DNA from: Rhodopseudomonas boonkerdii
GTDB taxonomy: Bacteria; Pseudomonadota; Alphaproteobacteria; Rhizobiales; Xanthobacteraceae
Length of the DNA stretch: 64,000 bases
Assembly: GCF_021184025.1 (NCBI RefSeq)
Contig: NZ_CP036537.1
Location: 2,294,001-2,358,000, forward strand
Direction of reading: 5' to 3'
The position numbers were made by a program, and so were the translations under genes. This document shows, in pieces, positions 1 to 7,541 of the stretch (position 1 is the stretch's first letter; each line of letters starts with the position of its first letter). Under the pieces are notes generated by a model, which did no database searches, was not told where the DNA came from, and worked only from the letters and a program-made list of their open reading frames with translations.

Positions 1-575
1 CGGCGGGGAATGCGCTGACGCTGGTGGTGCTCGGCGATTACGTGGACAAGGGGCCGGATTCGCGCGGGGTGATCGCGCGGCTGCGGGCAGCGATGCCGCC
101 GCTGTGGCGCACCGCGATGCTGAAGGGCAATCACGATGCGCTGATGGCGGCGGCGCTGCGCGGCGACATCGCCATGGATGACTGGATGGCGAAAGGCGGC
201 GACACCGCGCTCGCATCCTATGGCGGCGATGCCGCCGAGGTGCCGGTGCATGACATCGCCTGGCTCGACGGCCGGCCGTTGTTCTATGAGGATACGCATC
301 GGGTCTATGTGCATGCCGGCGTCGATCCCCTGTTGCCGCTGCGCCAGCAGGAGGCATCGGTGCTGCTGACCAAGCGCTATGCCGATGACGACGACAGCGG
401 GCTTGGCGGCAAGCATGTGGTGCATGGCCATGACCGCCGTCGCGACGGGCCGCTGCTGCTGGCCCATCGCAGCAATCTCGACACCAGCGCATGGACCACC
501 GGGCGGCTGGTGATCGGCGTGTTCGACGACGAGGTGCCGGGCGGCCCGGCGGAGCTGATCGCGGTCACGCCGTAA
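1..575 (+). CDS. Metallophosphatase (PPP-type serine/threonine phosphatase), 5' truncated
   Basis: The reading frame is open from base 3 at the window edge, so the N-terminus is missing. The visible part contains the metal-binding motifs GDYVDKGPDS and KGNHDAL of calcineurin-like phosphoesterases, then HAGVDP and VVHGHD near the C-terminus, as in bacterial PPP-family phosphatases that hydrolyse phosphoserine/threonine or dinucleotide polyphosphates. About 190 residues are seen, so only the first DxH metal motif should be missing. It precedes the GTA-like cluster on the same strand. Whether it belongs to that unit cannot be judged from this window. Confidence 0.85.
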   Translation, partial: AGNALTLVVLGDYVDKGPDSRGVIARLRAAMPPLWRTAMLKGNHDALMAAALRGDIAMDDWMAKGGDTALASYGGDAAEVPVHDIAWLDGRPLFYEDTHRVYVHAGVDPLLPLRQQEASVLLTKRYADDDDSGLGGKHVVHGHDRRRDGPLLLAHRSNLDTSAWTTGRLVIGVFDDEVPGGPAELIAVTP

Positions 576-676
576 CGACGACGCGACGCTGCGGCTGATG
601 CCGTGTCTCTTCTCACATCCGGACTGTGCATGCGCTGCCCCGCAGGGGGCGGTGTGCCTGCAGCTGCGTGAATGCC

Positions 677-913
677 ATGACCGTCATCTCCGATCTCATC
701 GAGACGTTTCTCACCCGCGGCGATCTCGCGCATCTGGCGCTGTTCCTGTGGGCATCGGTGGCGAGTCTGGCGGCGCTGTTCGCGCTGCGCGAGCTGGCCG
801 GCGCGTCCCGGCGGTTCGACGAATTCGTGCGCCAGCTGGCGCTCTTCAATCGCCGCATCGGACGGCGCGGGCATAAGGCCGACAACGACATCGATGCTGA
901 CGGCGAACGCTGA
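677..913 (+). CDS. Small single-pass membrane protein, unknown
   Basis: A 78-residue protein starting at the ATG at 677 (MTVISDLIETF). It has one hydrophobic segment at about residues 19-40 (LALFLWASVASLAALFALRE) followed by a basic tail, so it is probably a single-pass inner-membrane protein. It lies just upstream of another tiny gene and the prohead protease, where GTA clusters carry small poorly conserved genes. I do not recognise a family. It could be a GTA accessory gene or an unrelated host gene. Confidence 0.5.
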   Translation: MTVISDLIETFLTRGDLAHLALFLWASVASLAALFALRELAGASRRFDEFVRQLALFNRRIGRRGHKADNDIDADGER

Positions 914-936
914 AGATCGCGCTTCGGAGGGGAACG

Positions 937-1098
937 ATGGATAGCCTGCATGACGTGCTGCGTGCGATCCGGCCGGAGGCCAAGACCGCGAAAAATCATC
1001 TGAGCGTGATCAGCGAATTTCTCGCCCATCTCGACCAGCTACAGCGCCAGACGGCGCGGATATCGCCGCCCGCCAGGCCGAAGCGGCGCGGAAAGTAG
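937..1098 (+). CDS. Small protein of 53 residues, unknown
   Basis: A short reading frame MDSLHDVLRAIRPE... ending in a basic stretch (RPKRRGK). It is preceded by a good ribosome binding site (GGAGGGG at 927-933) four bases before the ATG at 937, which is the main support for it being real. It starts 23 bases after the membrane protein gene and is probably co-transcribed with it. It is predicted helical and soluble. Function unknown; position suggests a small GTA-associated gene. Confidence 0.5.
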   Translation: MDSLHDVLRAIRPEAKTAKNHLSVISEFLAHLDQLQRQTARISPPARPKRRGK

Positions 1099-1104
1099 TT
1101 CTTT

Positions 1105-1334
1105 TCCCTCCCCCTGGCGAGGCAAAGCCTCGCGACGCGGGGTCTGGCGGACGAATTCGTCCGTCATGGTGGATCGATCGCGACGGGTGGGGTGTCTCCA
1201 CACGCGACGTCACGCGTGGTGCCCCCTCCCGGCTTCGCTCTGTGAGCTTCGCCGTGGCTCGCCCTGACCCACCACGGACGAATTCGTCCGTCGGACCCCA
1301 CTGCGCACAGCTTCGCTGTGCTGGAGGGGAGGGA
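1105..1334. repeat. Palindromic intergenic element, about 230 bp
   Basis: The element is bounded by inverted 9-mers, TCCCTCCCC (1105-1113) and GGGGAGGGA (1326-1334). Inside are two copies of the perfect 14-bp palindrome GGACGAATTCGTCC (1149-1162 and 1276-1289) and smaller hairpins such as GGCGAGGC/GCCTCGCG near 1115-1135. It resembles dispersed, non-coding MITE or REP-like elements of Bradyrhizobiaceae and fills the gap before the prohead protease gene. Confidence 0.65.
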
Positions 1335-1382
1335 CGTTACCGCCTGTGCCCGACATTCATCTTCATCGTCCCGAGGCCGCTC

Positions 1383-2009
1383 ATGCTTGCCCCGTCGCCT
1401 GCACCTACGCGTCTGGCGCTGACGCCGGACGGGATCATCGAGGGCTATGCCTCGCTGTTCGGCGCCGTCGACCAGGCGCGCGACATGGTGATGCCCGGCG
1501 CCTTCCGGCTGACGCTGCAGCAGCGCGGCCTGCGCAGGATTCCGATGCTGTTCCAGCACGACCCGTCGGAGCCCATCGGCGTCTGGCTGGAGCTGCGCGA
1601 AGACATGCGCGGATTGTGGGCGCGCGGCAAACTCATTCCCGACGTGGCGCGGGCGCGCGAACTGCTCGCGCTGCTGCAGGCCGGCGCGGTGGATGGCCTG
1701 TCGATCGGCTATCGCACCCGGCACGGCGCCATCGATCCGAAGACGCGCATCCGCCGGCTGCATCAGGTCGATCTCTGGGAGATCTCGCTCGTCACCTTCC
1801 CGCTGCTCGACGGCGCCCGTGTCGAAGCGGTGAAGCAGTCGCGGCTGCGCACGGTGGCCGAGCGCGAATGGCAGCAGCTGACCGGTTCAGGTGCCGGCGC
1901 GGACGCACCGCCGGCGGCTGCGCGGCGCGGGAGAGCGGTGTGCTCACTGCACTCCCGCGCCGCACGGAAAGCGGCATTCCGCGGCATTGTGACGGGAGTG
2001 CTCCGATGA
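1383..2009 (+). CDS. HK97-family prohead protease (GTA gp4-like)
   Basis: A 208-residue peptidase S78 family protein that would cleave capsid precursors during head maturation. Visible motifs are FQHDPSEPIGVW with the likely catalytic His59, GLSIGY with likely nucleophile Ser107, and the following WEISLVTFPLL strand. The ATG at 1383 begins where homology starts; the longer frame upstream runs through the palindromic repeat. The region after about residue 170 is Ala/Arg-rich and does not look like the usual family tail, possibly because of the accessory insertion behind it. The stop overlaps the next ATG (ATGA at 2006-2009). Confidence 0.9.
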   Translation: MLAPSPAPTRLALTPDGIIEGYASLFGAVDQARDMVMPGAFRLTLQQRGLRRIPMLFQHDPSEPIGVWLELREDMRGLWARGKLIPDVARARELLALLQAGAVDGLSIGYRTRHGAIDPKTRIRRLHQVDLWEISLVTFPLLDGARVEAVKQSRLRTVAEREWQQLTGSGAGADAPPAAARRGRAVCSLHSRAARKAAFRGIVTGVLR

Positions 2010-2929
2010 CCCATCATCTCGGCGGTGGCTCAACGCCGCTGTCGTCACGCTATCTGCGCCCCGATGCCAGCCGTTACGTGCGGCCAGATGGGGCGCGGTT
2101 CATCCGCCCGGATATCGTGCGAATCCTGGCGCCGGGAACGATCTTGCCCGACGTCTTGCCTCGGACCGATCTCAAATACAGAGCGGATCAGCGTCGCATT
2201 CCCGCCGGGCAGCCCGGCGGTGGGCGTTGGGCCGACATGCTGACTTGGCTGATCTGGGGCGTGCCGCCATCCAGCGCGAATGACGAGCAGGATGACGATG
2301 GTGACGAGGGCGATGACGAGGAAGATGACGAGGAAGGTGGCGATATAGACGTCAGTGATGATGTGTTTCGCAACGCTTATGCCGGCGCCGGAGATGAAGT
2401 CGTTGTCAGCGACGGTGACTTCATCCCATCGGATACGACCGAAGCGTTCGTTGATGCTCAGACACAAGATACTGATCCTGAAACCGGCGAGCTGATCCGC
2501 GTTGGGGGAAGTAACAGCCCTATTCTCAATGAGTTTGGCGAGCCATATTACAAGAGCGGCGGACACCACGAGATGCCACGGGCGGTTTACGAAAAATGGG
2601 ATCTTGCTCCTGAAACTCGTCGGGTATTTGGTGAATCTACAACGGGGAGTTTGCCGAAAGACCGGATGCCGGTGACTCCGAATGGAGAACTTCGAGGGCA
2701 TTTTTGGGATCGTGCTCATCGCGAATACAACGACGCCGTATCGGATCTTAGTGATAAATTTTTCAGAGAGAATGATATTATGGAAACGCGGAGAATGACG
2801 CCCGATCAGGCGAGAGATCTCCTGAAAGAGATTCGAGAATCCGATGAGCCGAAGATCAGGGATTTCAATCGTGCTATGCGATCGATCGGCCGGATATTCA
2901 GAAGCGGCTCAGGTCGGGGCAACCAATAG
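2006..2929 (+). CDS. Polymorphic-toxin-like protein with GTA-linked octad N-terminus and HH-type nuclease-like C-terminus
   Basis: A 307-residue protein coupled to the prohead protease by an ATGA overlap. Residues 15-38 are three octads (RYLRPDAS, RYVRPDGA, RFIRPDIV). RIPAGQPGGGRWAD follows at 64-77, a very acidic linker at 92-119, and a C-terminal domain from about 180 with GGHHEMPRAVY, STTG and AHREYNDAV. That domain resembles a family found at the C-termini of polymorphic toxins, possibly HNH/endonuclease VII-like; this assignment is from memory and pattern. The C-terminal coding part is clearly AT-richer than its neighbours, suggesting acquisition. It is followed after 8 bases by a small gene placed as its immunity partner. 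Confidence 0.7.
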   Translation: MTHHLGGGSTPLSSRYLRPDASRYVRPDGARFIRPDIVRILAPGTILPDVLPRTDLKYRADQRRIPAGQPGGGRWADMLTWLIWGVPPSSANDEQDDDGDEGDDEEDDEEGGDIDVSDDVFRNAYAGAGDEVVVSDGDFIPSDTTEAFVDAQTQDTDPETGELIRVGGSNSPILNEFGEPYYKSGGHHEMPRAVYEKWDLAPETRRVFGESTTGSLPKDRMPVTPNGELRGHFWDRAHREYNDAVSDLSDKFFRENDIMETRRMTPDQARDLLKEIRESDEPKIRDFNRAMRSIGRIFRSGSGRGNQ

Positions 2930-2937
2930 AGGATGTC

Positions 2938-3315
2938 ATGGCTGAATGGAGTAATCCACCGCTCGATCCTGTCTTTACGATCTTGCTTGATCGTATTGTT
3001 GCGCTGCTGACGCCACTTGGTACTCGCTATCAACACAACAGCCGTCGGGGCGACTATTGGGTGTCCGAGGATGATACCTGGCCAAAAATGGTAGAAGTCG
3101 AGTTCTTGAACTTGGATCTGTTGCGCCTGCCGGTAATTAAGTTACTACAGGTGTTGCTCGCCGAATATCCGGACTGGTCAATTGCCGTGCGTGTCGAGGG
3201 AATCGACGAGACAGGAAAGGGGCGAGGCATGGGGCTGATCGTCCAGTCCGATAGAATCGGCGATGAGCTCCAGCGCGAATATCTGCCAGCTATCTTTCAA
3301 GATATGCGCTTTTAA
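2938..3315 (+). CDS. Putative immunity protein for the toxin-like protein at 2006-2929
   Basis: A 125-residue acidic soluble protein (MAEWSNPPLDP...), 8 bases after the toxin-like gene and in the same direction, with GAGG just upstream of its ATG. I recognise no family. The immunity role is inferred only from size, position, AT-rich composition shared with the toxin domain, and analogy with the second pair at 5411-6615. A non-immunity accessory gene is the alternative. The following 190 bases before the capsid gene are AT-richer and hold no gene I can support. Confidence 0.5.
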   Translation: MAEWSNPPLDPVFTILLDRIVALLTPLGTRYQHNSRRGDYWVSEDDTWPKMVEVEFLNLDLLRLPVIKLLQVLLAEYPDWSIAVRVEGIDETGKGRGMGLIVQSDRIGDELQREYLPAIFQDMRF

Positions 3316-3506
3316 TCACGAGCTATCGTAGTCCAACGCGCAGAGATTCTGCTTGCGTTACGAGACGGTCACGTAACAACCAATTTGGCAAAATCCGAGC
3401 GGTTCGTCCGTTCAGCCATTTCTTTCATCCCGTTCCGCAGCATAGCGGAGCGCTGCTTTTGCATGCCGATCACCTAGCCATTCAACATTGTCAGATGGAG
3501 GCCATC

Positions 3507-4760
3507 ATGAATTTCGAACTTACCGACGCTGCCCCCGAGCACAAGGCCGGCTTTGCCGCGCCGCGCGAAAGCTATGACGAGTTGCGTCAGATCTTCGAGG
3601 ACTTCAAGACCGCCAATGACGAGCGCTTGGCCGTGATCGAGCACAAGCGCGGCGACGTGCTGCTGGAGCAGAAGGTCGATCGCATCAATGCAGCGCTGGA
3701 TGCGCAGCAGCGGCGGCTGGACGATATTTTGCTTCGGGGCGCTCGACCAGGGATAGGCGGTTCGCGCACCTCGCGCGATCATGCCGCGCGCGAGCACAAG
3801 AGTGCCTTCGATGCCTATGTGCGCGCCGGCGATGTCGAGGCGCTGCGCGCGTTCGAGACCAAGGCGATGTCGGTGGGCTCCAACCCCGATGGCGGGCATC
3901 TGGTGCCGCCCGAGCTCGAGCGCACCATCGGCGCACGGCTCATGGCGATTTCGCCGATCCGCAGTATCGCTTCGGTGCGTGAGATTTCCAGCAGCGTCTA
4001 CAAGAAACCGTTCATGACGGCGGGCCCGGCGACGGGCTGGGTCGGCGAGACCGATGCGCGGCCGCAAACGGCGTCGCCAAATCTCGATGCGCTGTCGTTC
4101 CCGGCCATGGAGCTTTATGCCATGCCGGCGGCGACCGCGACGCTGCTCGACGACAGCGCGGTCGACCTCGACGAGTGGATCGCCTCAGAGGTTGAACTCG
4201 TTTTCGCCATGCAAGAGGGCGCGGCCTTCGTTGGCGGCGATGGCGTCAACAAGCCGAAGGGCTTTCTCAGCTATCCGACGGCGGCGAATGCGTCGTGGAG
4301 CTGGGGCAATCTCGGCTATCTCGCCTCCGGCGCGGCGGGCACCTTCGCGGCGTCGAATCCGTCCGACACGCTGGTCGATCTGATCTACGCGCTGAAGGCC
4401 GGCTATCGCCAGAACGGCTCCTTCGTGATGAACCGCAAGACCCAGGCGACGATCCGCAAGTTTAAGGACACGACCGGCGCGTATCTATGGCAGCCGCCTG
4501 CGCAGAGCGGCGGCCGCGCCACGCTGATGACGTTCCCGGTGGTCGAGGCGGAGGACATGCCGGATGTCGCGGCCAATGCGCTGGCGGTGGCGTTCGGCGA
4601 TTTCCAGCGCGGCTATCTGATCGTGGACCGCGTCGGCGTGCGGGTGTTGCGCGATCCCTACAGCGCCAAGCCTTATGTACTGTTCTACACCACCAAGCGT
4701 GTTGGCGGCGGCGTGCAGGATTTCGACGCGATCAAGCTGCTGAAGATGGCGGCAAGCTGA
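3507..4760 (+). CDS. HK97-fold major capsid protein (GTA gp5-like)
   Basis: A 417-residue capsid protein. The N-terminal part (about 1-105) is charged and coiled-coil-like, as in the scaffold (delta) domain removed by the prohead protease. From about residue 115 the HK97 fold begins (GGHLVPPELE, SSVYKKPF, GWVGETDARP), with the typical ending in YVLFYTTKRVGGGVQDFDAIKLLK. The start at 3507 is chosen because GGAGG (3496-3500) lies six bases upstream. In GTA clusters this gene directly follows the protease; here a toxin/immunity-like pair separates them. Confidence 0.93.
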   Translation: MNFELTDAAPEHKAGFAAPRESYDELRQIFEDFKTANDERLAVIEHKRGDVLLEQKVDRINAALDAQQRRLDDILLRGARPGIGGSRTSRDHAAREHKSAFDAYVRAGDVEALRAFETKAMSVGSNPDGGHLVPPELERTIGARLMAISPIRSIASVREISSSVYKKPFMTAGPATGWVGETDARPQTASPNLDALSFPAMELYAMPAATATLLDDSAVDLDEWIASEVELVFAMQEGAAFVGGDGVNKPKGFLSYPTAANASWSWGNLGYLASGAAGTFAASNPSDTLVDLIYALKAGYRQNGSFVMNRKTQATIRKFKDTTGAYLWQPPAQSGGRATLMTFPVVEAEDMPDVAANALAVAFGDFQRGYLIVDRVGVRVLRDPYSAKPYVLFYTTKRVGGGVQDFDAIKLLKMAAS

Positions 4761-4810
4761 TAGAGCCACGATTGGCGCGGGCCACGTCGCGTTGCCCGTC
4801 GTAGGGGAGT

Positions 4811-5143
4811 TCAGCAATAGGTGAAGTAGTTGCAGCCGAATTGCGGTCGACCGATCAGCAGGTCCTGCGGCGCGCCGTAGTGGCTGTAATAGTAGGACAC
4901 CTGCGGCGGCCCGAAATAGCGATGCACCTGCAGCGGCCCTGCCCCCTGGGGCGAATAAGTGGTGATCTTGTCCCAGGGCGGCGATTGGACCTCGAGATAA
5001 CGCCCGCGGCCGGCTAGCGGCGCCGGCTCCATCGCCCTGCCGTAGTCGTTACGCGGATAGCCGGAGAGATCGGCGGCGGTCGCCGGCAGCGTCATGGCGG
5101 CGGCGATGCAGGCAAGGACGAGCGGGGGCAGCACGACGGGCAT
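4811..5143 (-). CDS. Small secreted Tyr-rich protein, paralogue of 7132-7458
   Basis: A 110-residue protein with a clear signal peptide (cleavage after LPATAA) and a mature part rich in Tyr, Pro and Gly, ending in QFGCNYFTYC. It runs against the GTA genes, directly after the capsid gene. The protein at 7132-7458 has the same plan: a signal peptide, ITTYSPQ versus IVTYAPE, YYYSHYG versus YYYRSYYG, and a C-terminal FGCNYFTYC versus YGCGWYGYC. Two conserved cysteines eight residues apart could form a disulfide in the periplasm. Function unknown. Confidence 0.65.
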   Translation of the reverse strand: MPVVLPPLVLACIAAAMTLPATAADLSGYPRNDYGRAMEPAPLAGRGRYLEVQSPPWDKITTYSPQGAGPLQVHRYFGPPQVSYYYSHYGAPQDLLIGRPQFGCNYFTYC

Positions 5144-5337
5144 TCCTCATGACAAGCGTTTCGTCGCACGAGCGTGGTGACCACGCATCGTTGTCAGAAC
5201 TGGCTTGTGTGAAGCTGACGCAGGCATGCGAGCCGCGTCGTGCCGGGGCGGTTGAAGGCCGCACGATGCAGCCAGAGCGCTGACGTCATACGCGGGCCTG
5301 ACCCGCTTCTTCATTTTGTGCCGTTGCTGAAAGATGG

Positions 5338-5360
5338 ATGGCCGGACCAGGCCCGGCCAT
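5338..5360. repeat. Short dispersed hairpin repeat
   Basis: ATGGCCGG and its complement CCGGCCAT form a stem around a 7-base loop. Similar hairpins are scattered between genes in many alphaproteobacterial genomes. It lies in the 267-base gap between the divergent secreted-protein gene and the second toxin-like gene. Confidence 0.6.
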
Positions 5361-5410
5361 GACGGCTTTTGAGTTTCTCTTCCCTCACTATCACTCGGAT
5401 GGGTGCGCGC

Positions 5411-6247
5411 ATGAAGGCCTGGCCGCTTCACCAGCAATGTCGGTTCGTGCGCCCAGATGCAGGACGATATTTGCGACCGGATGCCGGGCGCTATCTGACG
5501 CCGGAGCGGAAGTGGGATGGACAACCGCGAATTGAGGCGGGCGATCCAGATGGAGGGCAGTTTACGTTCGGTATGCAGGACGGAGATACGCAGTCGTTTA
5601 GTGATCCGCAGCGCCTCTATATTTATACTTCGAGAGATGAAGATGCTGAGGGGGAAGGCTCTGGCGGCGGGGGCAGCAACGGGCTGGATAGCGTCTTTAC
5701 TGTAGCTAGCGGGCCTTCGGACTATCCATTCAATAACCATCCTCCGCTCGACGATCCGCCGGAGATTCCGGAAGTTAAACCGCCTCGTTCTTCTTCGGCA
5801 GCTCTACGAGTTGCGGCAAGCTGGTTGGGTCGTGCACTTGCAGTCGGCGCGTTTAAGGAAGCGGCTCTGTTCATCAGCGTACTTAGTGCGAGAGGTTGGG
5901 CGAGAGCAAAGGCGCACGAAATTGTCACTTCTCTCGATCCGCCCAAATCGATGAAAGAATTGGAAGAGGCCGTTGCCGTGCCGCGACGTGGAACGGAGTT
6001 GCATCATCACAAGATGGAGCAGCATGTGTCGAGGCAGCGCGGCATTCCACAATCCGAGATCGACGCTCCAGGAAATCGTGTTAGGATACCGACCTTCAAG
6101 CATTATGATATTACGAATTGGTACCGAACGCCTAATGAGAGGTTTGGTGGACTATCGCCGCGCCAATATCTCGCTGACAAAGCTCCTGACGAACATGCCC
6201 GTGTCGGACGGGAGGCTCTGATTCTTTTCCAGGTACTGAAGCCATGA
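5411..6247 (+). CDS. Polymorphic-toxin-like protein with octad N-terminus and LHH-type HNH nuclease-like C-terminus
   Basis: A 278-residue protein (ATG at 5411; an ATG at 5399 would add four residues). Residues 11-34 are three octads (RFVRPDAG, RYLRPDAG, RYLTPERK), followed by IEAGDPDGGQF at 41-51, matching the N-terminal plan of the protein at 2006-2929. The middle is Gly/Pro-rich and then hydrophobic (about 128-163). The C-terminus has TELHHHKMEQ, IDAPGNRVRIP, KHYDITNWY and a Leu-Lys-Pro end, the pattern of LHH-type HNH/endonuclease VII toxin domains. It overlaps the DUF2019 gene by ATGA, as toxin-immunity pairs often do. The coding sequence is AT-richer than the head genes. Confidence 0.75.
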   Translation: MKAWPLHQQCRFVRPDAGRYLRPDAGRYLTPERKWDGQPRIEAGDPDGGQFTFGMQDGDTQSFSDPQRLYIYTSRDEDAEGEGSGGGGSNGLDSVFTVASGPSDYPFNNHPPLDDPPEIPEVKPPRSSSAALRVAASWLGRALAVGAFKEAALFISVLSARGWARAKAHEIVTSLDPPKSMKELEEAVAVPRRGTELHHHKMEQHVSRQRGIPQSEIDAPGNRVRIPTFKHYDITNWYRTPNERFGGLSPRQYLADKAPDEHARVGREALILFQVLKP

Positions 6248-6615
6248 AGCGTCGCGACATTTCGCATCAGACGGTACAGCAACTCGTTGAGAAATTTCAG
6301 GCGCTTTCGCTTGCGAAGGGCGAGGCGATCACGGGCGGTCAGATCGCTAAGGCAAGCAGGCTCTATTGGGAAATTGATGCCTTAAAGAGGGAACTGAAAT
6401 CGCGTGACGGTGATCAGCGTCGTGCGCTTCACGCGCTTTATAGTCATCCAAACCCCCAAGTCCGTCTGGAAGCCGCCGATGCAACATTAGCCGTTCTTCC
6501 GGCTGAGGCGCGTGCTGCGCTGCAAATGATCATCGATCGGCATGAGTTTCCCCAGGCCGGCGACGCAGGGTTCACACTGCTGTATCTGAGCGACGGCAGA
6601 TACGTTCCTGAGTGA
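6244..6615 (+). CDS. DUF2019-family protein, likely immunity protein for 5411-6247
   Basis: A 123-residue helical protein with the DUF2019 pattern: LVEKFQALSLAKGEA, RLYWEIDALKRELK, HPNPQVRLEAADATLAVLP and GDAGFTLLYLSDG. DUF2019 proteins are small HEAT-like proteins often found next to toxin-domain genes, so an immunity role is likely. It starts inside the stop codon of the toxin-like gene (ATGA at 6244-6247), giving translational coupling that would keep toxin and antidote in step. Confidence 0.75.
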   Translation: MKRRDISHQTVQQLVEKFQALSLAKGEAITGGQIAKASRLYWEIDALKRELKSRDGDQRRALHALYSHPNPQVRLEAADATLAVLPAEARAALQMIIDRHEFPQAGDAGFTLLYLSDGRYVPE

Positions 6616-6634
6616 ACAACGTTGAAGGGCATAC

Positions 6635-6847
6635 TCACTCCCCCTTCAACACAAACTTCTTCCGCAGCTCCACCGCGACATCATCCGCCATCTTCTGCGC
6701 ATAGGTCGCGTGTTTAGGGGCGGTGATGACCATCGCGCGCCAGCCGAGGACGGGATCGGGGCGGACGGAGACATAGACGCCGCCCACGACGATGCGCTGG
6801 GCGATCATCTCTTCGAGTTCGGCTTCGGTCTTTTCTTGTTTGCCCAA
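6635..6847 (-). CDS. Small conserved hypothetical protein, 70 residues
   Basis: A 70-residue protein (MGKQEKTEAELEEMIAQRIVV...) on the opposite strand. The start appears to be TTG at 6847, supported by a strong GGAGGA about seven bases upstream on the minus strand. It has an acidic helical N-terminus, a short beta-like centre (GGVYVSVRPDPVLGWRAMVI) and a helical basic end. I do not recognise a named family. It is convergent with the DUF2019 gene. Confidence 0.55.
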   Translation of the reverse strand: MGKQEKTEAELEEMIAQRIVVGGVYVSVRPDPVLGWRAMVITAPKHATYAQKMADDVAVELRKKFVLKGE

Positions 6848-7000
6848 GTGGCTTTCCTCCCGGCGGTGAAAGCTACTTCCTCATATGATGATAGGTTTCG
6901 GCTTGCCCGTTCACAAGGCGGCGAGCCGGAGAGGCTGTGAGTCTAACGTATTTTCGACCTTGATAGAACCGAGGCCGTGCAAGGCTCGGCGTTTGTTGCG

Positions 7001-7072
7001 GTCCCGGCTCTGCGAAGCGGCATGCCTGCGAAGCTTCGCTTCGCGTGGAATGCCGCATCGCGTCCGGGACAC
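7001..7072. repeat. Palindromic repeat family A, copy 1
   Basis: Begins GTCCCGGCTCTGCGAAGCGGC and ends with CGCGTCCGGGAC, with an internal AAGCTTCGCTTCGCG hairpin. The same outer arms occur at 9714, 14463, 51391 and 63333. It occupies most of the 284-base gap between the two minus-strand genes; nothing else is evident there. Confidence 0.75.
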
Positions 7073-7131
7073 GATGTCATCACAGCAGAAATGACTCTCA
7101 CCGCGCGGCTGAGCCGTTCGGTACGGCCTGT

Positions 7132-7458
7132 TCAGCAATAGCCATACCAGCCGCAGCCATAGGGCGCGCGGCTGAAGATCGTCTCCGGCCTGGTGCCGTA
7201 ATAGGAGCGATAATAATACGAATTCGGCTTGCCGTAATAGCCGTGAACGATGGAGGGGATGTCCACCTCCGGGGCATAGGTGACGATGGGTTCCTCGACC
7301 GGCCTTTCCCGCTCCGCCACCACCACGCGGCGGGTTTGCGGCAGCGGCTCGGCGAACACGGCGCCGAGCCGGCTGTGGCCGGCGAGATCGGCGGCGTCGG
7401 CGGATGCCGCGCCAAGGGCGCAGGCGGCGAGGGACAGGGCGGCGAGGATGCGGTGCAT
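7132..7458 (-). CDS. Small secreted Tyr-rich protein, paralogue of 4811-5143
   Basis: A 108-residue protein with a signal peptide (cleavage after ASADA) and a Tyr-rich mature part ending in APYGCGWYGYC. It shares its plan and its C-terminal Cys-x7-Cys end with the protein at 4811-5143. The two copies flank the second toxin/immunity-like pair, so a tandem duplication may have been split by that pair, or the three may have arrived together. Likely periplasmic or surface-exposed; function unknown. Confidence 0.65.
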   Translation of the reverse strand: MHRILAALSLAACALGAASADAADLAGHSRLGAVFAEPLPQTRRVVVAERERPVEEPIVTYAPEVDIPSIVHGYYGKPNSYYYRSYYGTRPETIFSRAPYGCGWYGYC

Positions 7459-7507
7459 GATTCGCCGAGGATAGCGGAGAAGGTTTCACGGAGATTAACG
7501 AGGCGGC

Positions 7508-7541
7508 GTAGGGCGGATGAGCGAAGCGTCATCCGCCCTAC
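7508..7541. terminator. Perfect 13-bp hairpin at the end of the trypsin-like gene
   Basis: GTAGGGCGGATGA (7508-7520) pairs with TCATCCGCCCTAC (7529-7541) around an 8-base loop. It overlaps the stop codon of the minus-strand trypsin-like gene and may limit readthrough into the next minus-strand gene. There is no T-run. The same sequence type is a dispersed REP-like hairpin in related genomes, so terminator function is only inferred. Confidence 0.5.

Noticed and set aside
1346..2929. A longer 527-residue reading of the first toxin-like gene
   Set aside because: The first 220 codons overlap the prohead protease in another frame and have no sensible sequence; the start at 2006 is coupled to the protease stop and begins right before the octad repeats.
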